From Pomphorhynchus laevis (lineage: Eukaryota; Acanthocephala; Palaeacanthocephala; Echinorhynchida; Pomphorhynchidae): a stretch of 64,000 bases of DNA. Shown in pieces: positions 11,290 to 20,312 of the stretch (position 1 is the stretch's first letter; the number at the start of each line of letters is the position of its first letter). The notes beneath the pieces are model-generated. The model had not been told where the DNA came from, did not search any database, and saw nothing but the letters and a program-made list of their open reading frames with translations. A program made the position numbers and the translations under genes. Location: the NCBI GenBank assembly GCA_012934845.2, contig WNNJ02002114.1, positions 62,001-126,000 on the forward strand, read 5' to 3'.

Positions 11290-12245
11290 ATGCCTCCATA
11301 TGGACGACTTCGTCACCCTATTTGGGCTGGCATATCAAAGGTATAGAATCGATGAATAGATCACTGTGCAGTCACAAACGTTTCCACTAGAGCAAGCACT
11401 CAAATGATTCGAAGTAATCCATAATTCCGTCATTTACAAGTGATTGAAGTCCTTCAACATTAAATAAGAGAAGACGAAAGCTACAAACGAAATTTGGACC
11501 AAAGGACTGAAGAGCTACTCGATGTTCTAGTCATATATTTATCTTGGATTGACAAACTTCAATTAGATTCACCTCAAACAAGTCTTCATTTCCGGCAACA
11601 ATTTTATTGTTCCTTATCAAGATCCGGGTGAGCAAGACGTTTTTCTTTCAACTGTTGTCTCAAAGCTTTCAAGACTTCTCTCAGGTTAGGATAAATCAGG
11701 ATCTATAAATACATTTCGACAGCATGAAGTACGGATTCTGTGAAGGTATTTTAGGATGCCGATAACTAAAAAATCTTTTAAATGTACGAATAACTACGGA
11801 TGCAAATCTTTATTCCTTGAAGGAAGCCTATTATTTTCAATTTGTAATCTGACGGTATTGGTACACCAGCTTCTGCAAAAACAACTCTATCATTTCAAAT
11901 CCTCATCCACTAACTCAACAAGACCCTTTATAATGACTTTTGAAGCACGGATACTTTGTTTATTCCATGCTTAAATAATATCAAGTGGAGACGTTTTCTT
12001 ATTCTCAACGTAACAAGAATTGTTTTCACTACTTCATTGCGTACGACTCTAGAGAAAGTTTTAGGAATTAACATTTCTGGAGGTATTTTCATTGTTCGAT
12101 ATTTTCTGATTTAAATCGGATATATTAGCTACGGCTTCCTCCAGAGCGAGCTCAAGCACGGCAATACGTTTAGCAAAGCAAGCACTACAAAGAAAATCCT
12201 GATGAAAAAAGTCGCGGCATATACAACGAGGAACTTTTACCATTG
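11290..12245 (-). mobile_element. Diverged copy of LINE family A: ORF1 C-terminus, UGA-CUA, start of ORF2
   Basis: The minus-strand segment 12243-12061 (VPRCICRDFFHQDFLCSACFAKRIAVLELALEEA...) matches the middle of the ORF1 at 26181-27248. Further on, LRQQLKEKRLAHPD matches the ORF1 C-terminus. At 11533-11531 a TGA followed by CTA (11530-11528) precedes exactly 24 open codons and then FRLLLFNVEGLQSLV, the start of the endonuclease domain seen in the intact family A element as FRLLLFNVEGLASLI. The copy is old, with many stops and indels elsewhere, yet this junction is preserved. Confidence 0.75.
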
Positions 12246-12479
12246 AGTAAAGAGAACAGTCAGCATTCGTGCACTTTAATGCCAGAGCAACGAATTCAGT
12301 GGTCAGCAGATTCTGTAACGTGAATTATTAATTGTGAATAATAACACACTTTCATTGCACAACTGTCTATTTGATTAAATAATCTAGCAAATTAATTCTA
12401 TCTGGTAAGGCAAAAAAGTTTGAGAGATAAATAACACACATATCATTTTGAGTATGAGTGTGTTCAGACGATCAATGGA

Positions 12480-12860
12480 TTTAACAAATATGCACACAAC
12501 TGTAAATCCTCAAGCAAGTATTGGCAAGAAGCAGCAAGATAAGCTGATTGCAGACAAGGTAAGTGCTTTGTTTACTGAATCTAACGTTGAGCAGGGGAAT
12601 TCCCTCCTTACCTAAACCGACGAACTTAATTTGCGTTAAATTTACTGAACCTATACAAAGGAACAATGTTTTCAACATCTTCCTTAGGGACTTCTCTGCA
12701 CGTTTCAAAGGGAAAGTTATTTTTCATTCAATAAAATATTACAAGGCAGAGGTTAGGGTGTCATTTTGCACCTCCGACCTTGCTCTTGATTACTTGGACT
12801 ATTTCAAAAAGCACAATTCAAGTCGTGTTAAGATCAGTTACAAAACTATCTAAGCAACGT
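12480..12860 (+). mobile_element. LINE ORF1-like fragment
   Basis: Plus-strand pieces (DKVSALFTESNVEQ, then PKPTNLICVKFTEPIQRNNVFNIFLRDFSARFKGKVIFHS...) align by eye with the minus-strand frame at 36788-36976 (KVSNVFDLSKQ... FPNLIHITYKQ... AYNLFIRNFAVLYPKSVVFN). That second copy sits just upstream of a triple zinc-knuckle region, so both look like the N-terminal part of a gag-like LINE ORF1. One frame change separates the two pieces here. No function can be assigned beyond that. Confidence 0.45.
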
Positions 12861-13204
12861 TAACAATCAACAGCATACAGACATGCATGTCAGATAAAAA
12901 TATTCTAGCACTTCAATATCAGATTTATTACAGGAAAGAATAGATTGCCGATTCCCGTGGCATTTTTCTGCATCGGTCGAAGTGGCCTTGTGTAGCTCAT
13001 TCTAAATGTGACCTTTCCCTGGGGCATAATCTGGCATTTACATCGATATTTGGAGCATGTTAGATTATCGATATTCATCGGTAATCTGACATGGAGCATG
13101 CAGTTCGTTGATCAAAGCCAGTTTCAATCGGCAACTACATTGAATACATAACAAATTCCATTCGGAATCGTGGCCGTTGTTTTGGCATGTATACATAACA
13201 GTTT
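12861..13204. other. Unassigned sequence
   Basis: A minus-strand open stretch of 64 codons (12905-13099) has no recognisable similarity. The region has more balanced base composition than its AT-rich surroundings, so it is probably relic transposon DNA. Confidence 0.4.
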
Positions 13205-13935
13205 ACATTAAAGATGCTTAAAAAACAAAAGTCCAGAATTCCATTGGAATTCTGCAATATGTTAAAAACTGATGTCGGTACTTAACTGGACTACACTCAA
13301 AAATAAGCATACTATTCGTCACTACTAGACGTCAGAGATAAGGGGCAGCGCTTATCAGTAATATGAGCTATCTCGATGATTTTTTAATGAATAATGAATA
13401 ATAAATAATGCGTTTCTATTTCTTGGCTTGATGCAGATATATAGAATGATTACTAGTGTTTATGGCTCCGTGGGGAAATCATAGTAATTTATTTACGAGT
13501 ACACCATTGGGTGTCCCAGAGCAGGTTTAACAACAGATTATATTATATATATATTTGTACGATTGAAAGTGTCCATGTAAAACAACATTTTTATTAAAAT
13601 GAATTTAGTGCCTGATGCATGGTTAAACCGCAATACGCAATGCCATGCACAGAGCTTATGCTAAATTCCCTCTGATGATTCAGATTAAGGGTAGTTCTGT
13701 TTTTCGAGCTTTAAACACTGTTTAAGCGTGTGTTAAGGTGCCTATGGATGATTATTAAAGTCACGGTACTGATGAGCTCGGTTAGAGCGAAACGCGTCTA
13801 CCGTTGAAGAAGTTTGTCATCACACATAGGATTATTGGGCATACGTAGCGACTTTGAATATTGCGAGAAAAATGCAGTTTTATTTCTTGGTCTGATAAAG
13901 ATATATAGAATGCTGCCAGGTGTTTATGTCTACAT
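13205..13935 (+). repeat. Hammerhead-bearing repeat, possible retrozyme-like or Penelope-derived non-coding element
   Basis: A block around 13410-13463 (TTTCTATTTCTTGGCT..., AGATATATAGAATG, GTGTTTATG) is repeated at about 13878-13930, roughly 468 bp away, so the hammerhead at 13763-13804 lies between direct repeats. No coding frame is present. Non-coding elements of a few hundred bp with a type I hammerhead and direct repeats are the hallmark of retrozymes, and Penelope-like elements carry similar ribozymes. The exact ends could not be fixed by eye. A further short repeat related to sites at 18410-18500 and 19095-19185 overlaps the left end (13310-13375). Confidence 0.5.
13763..13804 (+). ncRNA. 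Type I hammerhead ribozyme, complete core
   Basis: Every element is present in the canonical order. Stem I is ACGGTA (13763-13768) with TACCGT (13799-13804), 6 bp perfect. The box CTGATGA is at 13769-13775. Stem II is GCTC (13776-13779) with GAGC (13785-13788), 4 bp with a GGTTA loop. GAA is at 13789-13791. A minimal stem III begins with A13792 pairing T13797 (C13793 opposite G13796). The cleavage triplet GTC ends at C13798. Very short stem III is typical of the minimal hammerheads of Penelope-like elements and animal retrozymes. Cleavage is predicted 3' of C13798. A bulged T105 would let stem I extend by two more pairs (13761-13762 with 13806-13807). Confidence 0.92.
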
Positions 13936-14735
13936 ATGGACATTTAGATTTTACTAAATCTACATATGCTACACACGCTAATGTGAATGGTCTATTAAGG
14001 ATGTCTCTAGCAGCTGTGTATTACATTCCGGCCTATAACCTGCAACGATATCGAAGACAGATAGTGAACAAAAAAGGTGTTAGTTTGGTCTTTCACCTAT
14101 TGTATCATAACACTGTCGAATAGCTGCATTGTACTCACTATAAGTGTGTACATTGACGAAAAAAGTTTTAGTTGCCTAATCTGATTTCTTTATAAAAATA
14201 TAATAGAAAAATGATTATTTGAATAGCAACAAAAAATTGAATATATTGAAAAATTAATATATGCAATCAATTCAATCATATCATTCTGGTCAAGTACAAG
14301 AGTTAATAAATGCAATCATCTAATTACGATAATATGACATGGGTGGACGTAAGAAAATCTTTAATACAAATACTTTACTTTTTTCAGTGTTCAATCATAA
14401 ACTGCTCTGTCTGGATTACTGTTGTCTATGATACGTCTTGAACCAAATAATATTTTATATGTGAATTTCGTGTATCACAACAGCTTAATCAACTTATCTT
14501 ATCAAAACTGGCAGTTTCTGATAAATGTATACATACAAACACACCTAATCAATGTCCAATTTATACAATTGAATTCACACCTGTCAAAACGTCATCAGAA
14601 GTAATCAGTATTATTTCACAAATGCATTCGTCTAATTATTCCTATCCAAATCGTACTCTTTCTTCGTCTACAACCAGAATATTCAAGTCTACTTCTGTCA
14701 ATCCTACAGATTCCCAACGTCAACGAAAATAATTC
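13936..14735. other. Unassigned sequence
   Basis: No recognisable gene. Short open stretches at 13920-14123 and 14422-14604 have no visible similarity. About 14140-14400 is AT-rich. Confidence 0.45.
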
Positions 14736-16300
14736 CCCTCACGTGATAGGTGCATAATTATATCGAATGTCGAGGTATCCGACTTATTTTCCGCTCAAAG
14801 TCATCTCGATGCTGATGTATCTGCGTTTCGATCTCTCCTTTCGATAATTTTATATGCTGACAATCCATCTCTCTTCAATAGCATTTCTTCAATTTCTATG
14901 CATCGCCTTACATCAAGTGCTTCTGCTTCTTTAAGAGCGGAGGACTCATCTCGTCCTCCACTCTTAAAGAGGGTTATCAGTGATCATACTTAAGCAACGC
15001 CGATCTTCTCCCGGCGTTTTTAACTTGTCTTCTCATCATCTACTTGCCGCATCTTTCCTAATCGGTCCCCGTCTAAAGTCAATCAGCTCTCCTATGCTCG
15101 TGAAGAACAACGTCTACGTGAAATTAAAGGAGAATCTTCCCTTGCAATAAAAAATTAATATAGAAATTTTCATGTTGTTCACGATCGTCATAAAATTAAC
15201 GACTAGTTTCTCCTCGCTACCTCCTTTTCTAAACAATTCCGATTACCGCTCGTATCGCATTGGTCTAATCAAAATTTGTTCTATCCAAATCTTACATTTG
15301 TTGTATAACTGAATCTTGGCATACCAGTTGTGATGATCTTGTTATCCGTCGTATACGTTCAACAAGTGTCTTTCTCTCGCTGATTCTGTCTGCTCTTTTG
15401 ATAATGTGTTATCAACAACCACGTCGAATAATTGTCGCCTTTGCCAGCGCTCCTTCGACTCATAAAAATTAATTGTTCTCTAGCACCTAACCTTTCAAAT
15501 TTCTTATCTGTAGATCGTCTCATCCTTTACAACTTGAACTCAATATCGTCCTAGATATTTTCATCCTTCCGAGTTCTTCGATGAACTAGATGATTTTCTT
15601 TCTTATTGTTCACTTTCAGCACTCCCACTGTTTGTACTAAGTGATTTCAACATTCGCCTGGGCCGCCCTTCTTATTCAGATTCCATCAAACTTGTAAACA
15701 TTCTTTCCAACAACAATCACTATTTACTTCGGAACCCTCCCGCTCATATTTTGGCAGTACCCTTAATAAGATTGCAACTGTGTGCAGTTTTAGCATGTTC
15801 TTAGCATGTTCTCTAATTCTCCCAAAATACTCTATAACCTCCCAACGTATTGTAAACTCAGCAGTTCGCGTTATCCTACGCCTCCGCCGTTTTGACCACA
15901 TATCTCAACATATTTTCAATCTTTCCTGGCTCCCCACAATTAGCCATTGTGTCCAGTTTCGTTTGATTATCCTGACACATCGTGTACTGGATCACAATTA
16001 CCTTTCATACCTACATCTTCCATATCTTGAGTAATCTTTTCCTGTTTCTTTATATTTAAGATCATCTCATTTCCTTTTTCTCCACACCAAATTATTCGGT
16101 AAATTACCGCCGCCGTTCCTTTTCTGTTGCTGATCTTCTTGTTTGGAATTCGCTCCTTTCGTACATCTGCTCGACTTACTTGTTTATGATATTCAAAATT
16201 GGTTTGCAGGGATTATTTTTTTTATCAGTTTGATCATTTTCTTTATACCTAGTGGGCATGTAAGCGGGCATTTGGCATGCATTTGCCACTCAAAATAAAT
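14736..16300 (+). mobile_element. L2/CR1-like LINE, internally deleted, with 3' stem-loop
   Basis: Plus-strand pieces in order: an ORF1-like piece (SRDRCIIISNVEVSDLFSAQSHLDADVSAFRSLL, from about 14740); endonuclease remnants (VLSDFNIRLGRPSYSDS, about 15640-15690, corresponding to the GDFN motif); then the C-terminal part of the RT protein (SQRIVNSAVRVILRLRRFDHISQHIFNLSWLPT, 15840-15935). It ends in the family 3' tail with stem arms GCGGGC (16264-16269) and GCATGC (16275-16280), followed by a T/A-rich end. The polymerase core is missing and many stops interrupt it. Same family as 27479-28895. Confidence 0.75.
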
Positions 16301-16439
16301 TTTTATTTTTTAAGTGACTAGGATGAGTTAGCAAACGTCTCAAAAAACCCATAAACAACAAGATATACGCGCCTAAACCAAAGACACCCACCACTTAGCA
16401 GTTTCATATAGACACTTTGAGCCTTCGAACCAGAAGCGA

Positions 16440-17141
16440 TAAATTTCATCCGAGAGTTGGGCAAACCGTTGATTCGTGTAATCGGTGAAACTCGAGTTGC
16501 GAACTTGCTTATTCAGGAATTGAGTTTCGCTGTTCAAATAGTGTGGGTTTTACATGAAAGCATAAAGGCAAAAGGAAAAACGAAACTATTTTTTGAGAAA
16601 AAAGTTTACTTATTCCTTTTGCAAGAGACGAAAGATATGGTCTCATATATGGAGCAGCAGGTTATATAGCACGACCCAGTTCGGGGGAATGGGATGTTTC
16701 CAGTACACTAAATGAACGAATTTGATGTGACGCAAGTGCTATGGTCGTGGTAAATTCGGACATATTAGACGAGATTGTCCAAAAAAACAAGGATCGGAGT
16801 TTGTATGAATGGCGCAGCAGCTTTCCGTCATCTAAGAGCCCTTATCGATATCAATGTGCTTGGTGGGTGGATACGATTATATTCTCACGTTACTTGGATT
16901 TGGACTATTAGTAGCTCAAAAGATAATGAAAATCAGATTGAGCGATATGATACAAAGCTTCGATGGGTCAAGTAGACAAGATTGGTCAGAATGGATCAAG
17001 AAAATTGAACTTGTTTGCAACCTACAAACTATCCGAAATCTCGAGCATGTAATACCGTTATTTGAAATCGTTATCGGAAATGCATCATGCATACTGGAGG
17101 CAGCAGCAGACCGTGGTTGGACTCTCTTGAGTGTACTGTAA
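16440..17141 (+). mobile_element. Gag-like fossil of an LTR-type element
   Basis: Plus-strand pieces resemble a gag polyprotein: a helical segment (about 16457-16665), a zinc-knuckle-like stretch (about 16735-16790, GKFGHIRRDCPKK) and a further gag-like piece (16935-17070, FDGSSRQDWSEWIKKIELVC). No polymerase or terminal repeats were recognised next to it. It is a broken fragment with several interruptions and its age cannot be estimated. Confidence 0.45.
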
Positions 17142-17811
17142 TATTTTATTAATGTCTACCAGAAATATTATTTATTTTTATTTAATTAATATTTATATTT
17201 GTATATTAATAATACATAATATGCATAATATTAATAATATGCATAAATTATTATATTTATTTTTAAATAAATATTGTATTACTTAAAGAAAATGTTAAAA
17301 TAAGTATATTAAAAGTAATAAGGCCATTATACGACATTCTCATAATCTAGTATCGATAGTATTTTACGACTTTTTTGAATCGGGGTTTGGATTATTCGCA
17401 AATGAAAGTAAATAAACTATTTACCAACATGCGTTATTGTTTTATACAATCTTAGTAATCCATCAAACATAGATCATTTCATTTGATGACATAATAACAA
17501 TATGTATTGCTATAGTAGCAATACATAATTGAAATGAACATAATTGAAATGAATATAATTTATTTTAGTTAATGACATAATATCAATATGTATTGCATTA
17601 AAGCATTAAATACAACTGAAGAGTTTTAAATATAATAAGCCCATTGTTATTTTAATAATAAATGTTAAAATAATATTTATTCTCTCGATATTTAAGATTT
17701 TTCTTAATTAAAGAATTATACTTTACATTTTTCCAAAATTGTTACAATTTTTTAAACCTCCCTATAATCGCTGTGACGTTATAGAATTGAAAATTACATA
17801 ATATTACAATA
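17142..17811. other. AT-rich DNA upstream of the RPC9-like gene
   Basis: No element or gene was recognised. It has ATAATATGCAT-type simple repeats (about 17205-17245) and a locally repeated TAATTGAAATGAA/CAATATGTATTGC motif (about 17495-17600). Confidence 0.5.
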
Positions 17812-18099
17812 ATGGAGATAGTCAATTCTAAATCTCACCTGATTTCTGATTACGAGGTGCTATCTTTACTGCAAGAAAAAGATCCCAAATTAGAACACAA
17901 ATCCTTTAATCTCTGGATCAATTTAGAAAAGTATCTACAAGAAAGACAATGTGCAAATCAATCTTCAGATAACATAAAATCATTTAAATCGGCCATTTAC
18001 AATGCTTACCCTAGCCTTACAAAAATGGAATGTTTTCAACTCGTTAATTTATGCCCAAGAGATGTGGTTGAAAGACATGCACGTAAGAATAAAACGTAA
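17812..18099 (+). CDS. RPC9/CRCP-like RNA polymerase III subunit (Rpb4 family), probably first coding exon
   Basis: The 95 residues start MEIVNSKSHLISDYEVLSLL and continue with LWINLEKYLQERQC, QSSDNIKSF, PSLTKMECFQLVNLCPRDVVE. This order matches the RPC9 (CRCP) protein: a start ending in LLSNYEV-LL, then a KYL-PC-QS helix, then LTKAE-LQLLN-P-VE. RPC9 pairs with RPC8 in the stalk of RNA polymerase III. Human RPC9 is 148 residues; here the homology stops at about residue 90, where the last helix (an acidic EERL/EEQ region) would begin. A strong splice donor, GTAAGA, starts at 18084 exactly at that point, so a 3' exon may lie downstream. I could not find one convincingly; an acceptor-like TTTACAG ends near 18237 but is followed by repeat sequence. 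It could also be truncated. Flanks are AT-rich with retroelements further out. Confidence 0.6.
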   Translation: MEIVNSKSHLISDYEVLSLLQEKDPKLEHKSFNLWINLEKYLQERQCANQSSDNIKSFKSAIYNAYPSLTKMECFQLVNLCPRDVVERHARKNKT

Positions 18100-18235
18100 C
18101 AAAGGTATATTGTTGCTAGTCGCTTCAAAAAATCCCATAAATTTTAATTATTATGTTCTCGCACTATATAGGAGCATATTGTAATTTTTCACATAATATA
18201 TATTATATAAAATATTATGATTGTATATACTTTAC

Positions 18236-18500
18236 AGGTTACATCAAAGATGCTTGATAATAACGGTCAAGGATTCCTTTAGAATGCGGCTAATTATATA
18301 ATAGTGCACAGATGTGATGAGTAGACAACGGTCCAGGATTTCTTTCGAAATTAGGCATTTATACAAAATGGTGTTGCTTGATAGACTGGACTTTAATTCA
18401 CGACTTTCAGTCAACATGTCACTTCTAGACGACCAATGAGTTCCCGGCAACACTCATCAGTAGAATGAAGTACTCACTGGCCGTTTCGGTTGCCTGTGTG
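18236..18500 (-). repeat. Short repeat with CTGATGAG box (copy 2 of 3)
   Basis: It shares a block with 13310-13375 and 19095-19185. On the minus strand it has CTGATGAG (18460-18453), then a GC-richer segment, then CGTC-TAGAAGTGAC (18433-18420). The bases just before the box (TTCTA) and just after CGTC (TAGAA) are complementary, as stem I of a hammerhead would be. The GAAA box is not in its expected place, so an active hammerhead is not supported. On the same strand, GGCAAC-C-GAAAC lies upstream (18494-18483), and GGCAAC can pair with GTTGCC just after the box. Confidence 0.5.
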
Positions 18501-18974
18501 ACATTGTGAATAAAGGCGTTTCCGACACTGCCTAATTGTCTGAGGCTTACGCTCTTTTTCAGATCGAATTGCTGAGGGGACCATTCTTAAACACTAGGCA
18601 GAGATTGTTGCTGAATTGTTGCTGCACTCGTTGGATCCTTAATGGATACGGCATATATGTAAAAAACATTATATATAACAAACGAAAATTTAATTTGTTA
18701 TCAGCAAAAATAGCTTTCGGGATTTCCCCTTCTTCAGCTCACAAATTATCAGTGTTATATATATGTTAACATCCATAATGTTTATATAAATATATATACA
18801 TATATATAAGAGGATTAGTCAAATCGGCGTTGCTCGAGATTGTCGTGATGACAATTCTTTCAAATCAAACGCAAAACACAACGATAGACACGTCTTTTGT
18901 CCTTACGGGATGCCTTAGTAGTGTGAACATGACTCTTATCCAATGGCACCTTAACACACATTGAAACAAATTTA
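18501..18974. other. Unassigned sequence
   Basis: Short open stretches only, with no recognisable similarity. A TA-rich tract lies at about 18765-18810. Confidence 0.4.
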
Positions 18975-19085
18975 TGTAGTTTATACTTTAACAAAATATA
19001 CTTAATATACTTTTATACTTTAACAACATATACTTAATATACTTTTATACTTAATATACTTAATATACTTTTATACTTTAACTAT
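18975..19085. repeat. AT-rich minisatellite
   Basis: The words ACTTTAACAA, ATATACTTAATATAC and TTTTATAC recur four times or so in imperfect tandem. Confidence 0.75.
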
Positions 19086-19094
19086 ATATATTTG

Positions 19095-19185
19095 TCTTCC
19101 TTATCACTCCTAGACGAACTGATGGTAGCCGGTAGCACTCATCAGTAGGGTGAACTACCGTCAGTCGTTTCGGCTGCCTTGTGAT
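19095..19185 (-). repeat. Short repeat with CTGATGAG box (copy 3 of 3)
   Basis: Minus strand: CTGATGAG (19145-19138) flanked by CCTA before and, after a CGTC, TAGG, again complementary; with one bulge TCAC and GTGA extend the pairing. Upstream on the minus strand is GGCAGC-C-GAAAC. On the plus strand CTGATGGTAG and CTACCGTCAG form a 10-bp stem with one G-T pair. It is conserved with 18410-18500, which suggests a structured RNA, but it is not a standard hammerhead. Confidence 0.5.
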
Positions 19186-19226
19186 ATATTAAAAGGCATC
19201 CGAGAATTTGCTCACGTGGTAGCATG

Positions 19227-19873
19227 GGCCGGGCCTCTTTAAATTAATCATATGCTTCCCAGATCATCCTAATTTTATTCGGCAGGAATTTTACTTGCTT
19301 TCTCACAGGATCATTTGATGGATACATTTTTATAACTTTATATCAGATTGTGATGTTTCATATCGGATGTTTTACATGAAACATCTGATATGCCATTGTC
19401 GATATTTTGTATACGATGCAAATGAAAAATTCGAAGCAGATTCATTTTATCTTGTTTTACGTAAAGTCATTTTGGTACTTACTTTGATACTTACTTGTTT
19501 CCGTATAGCATAACGCATCCTTATTTTTGTACAGAACAACGCGAACCCTAGAAAATAAAGTTATCGACTTAACATACGTCAGAAGCTGTTTGACCAATAT
19601 TTCTAAATTTTTGTCAAGACGCATATAAATTCTCATTTACACCAAGTCTCATTATTAGATAATATAAGATTTACCAAACATTTAAAGTCTGCGACCTAAT
19701 CGTCAACCGACTCACCATCGATGAGTGGTGAAAAATATTTCTAGCTTTAACTTTTTAAAGTTTCTTAGTAGAGATAATGAAAATACATTTATATTGAGGG
19801 GTCTATATATATTGCAAGTGAGGAATCGCTCGACCCCTCACTTCCTTCTAGCTATCGCCCTATTTCACTCCTC
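19227..19873. repeat. 647-bp duplicated unit, copy 1
   Basis: 19227-19665 recurs at 19874-20312 with about three substitutions, offset exactly 647 bp. The last 47 bp (19827-19873) recur perfectly at 27479-27525. This fits a tandem duplication of 19227-19873 whose second copy was later split. The 47-bp end encodes a LINE reverse-transcriptase motif on the plus strand (SLPSSYRPISLL-type), so the duplication includes the edge of the L2/CR1-like LINE continuing at 27526. A 161-bp middle part (19666-19826) has no second copy. Confidence 0.85.
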
Positions 19874-20312
19874 GGCCGGGCCTCTTTAAATTAATCATAT
19901 GCTTCCCAGATCATCCTAATTTTATTCGGCAGGAATTTTACTTGCTTTCTCACAGGATCATTTGATGGATACATTTTTATAACTTTATATCAGATTGTGA
20001 TGTTTCATATCGGATGTTTTACATGAAACATCCGATATGCCATTGTCGATATTTTGTATACGATGCAAATGAAAAATTCGAAGCAGATTCATTTTATCTT
20101 GTTTTACGTAAAGTCATTTTGGTACTTACTTTGATACTTACTTGTTTCCGTATAGCATAACGCATCCTTATTTTTGTACAGAACAACGCGAACCCTAGAA
20201 AATAAAGTTATCGACTTAACATACGTCAGAAGCTGTTTGACCAATATTTCTAAATTTTTGTCAGGACGCATATAAATCCTCATTTACACCAAGTCTCATT
20301 ATTAGATAATAA
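19874..20312. repeat. 647-bp duplicated unit, copy 2 (left part)
   Basis: Near-identical to 19227-19665. It contains a perfect 14-bp inverted repeat (20006-20019 with 20026-20039); the first copy has one G-T change in the same stem. Its right edge abuts the 3' tail of LINE family A, and the unit resumes at 27479. Confidence 0.85.
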
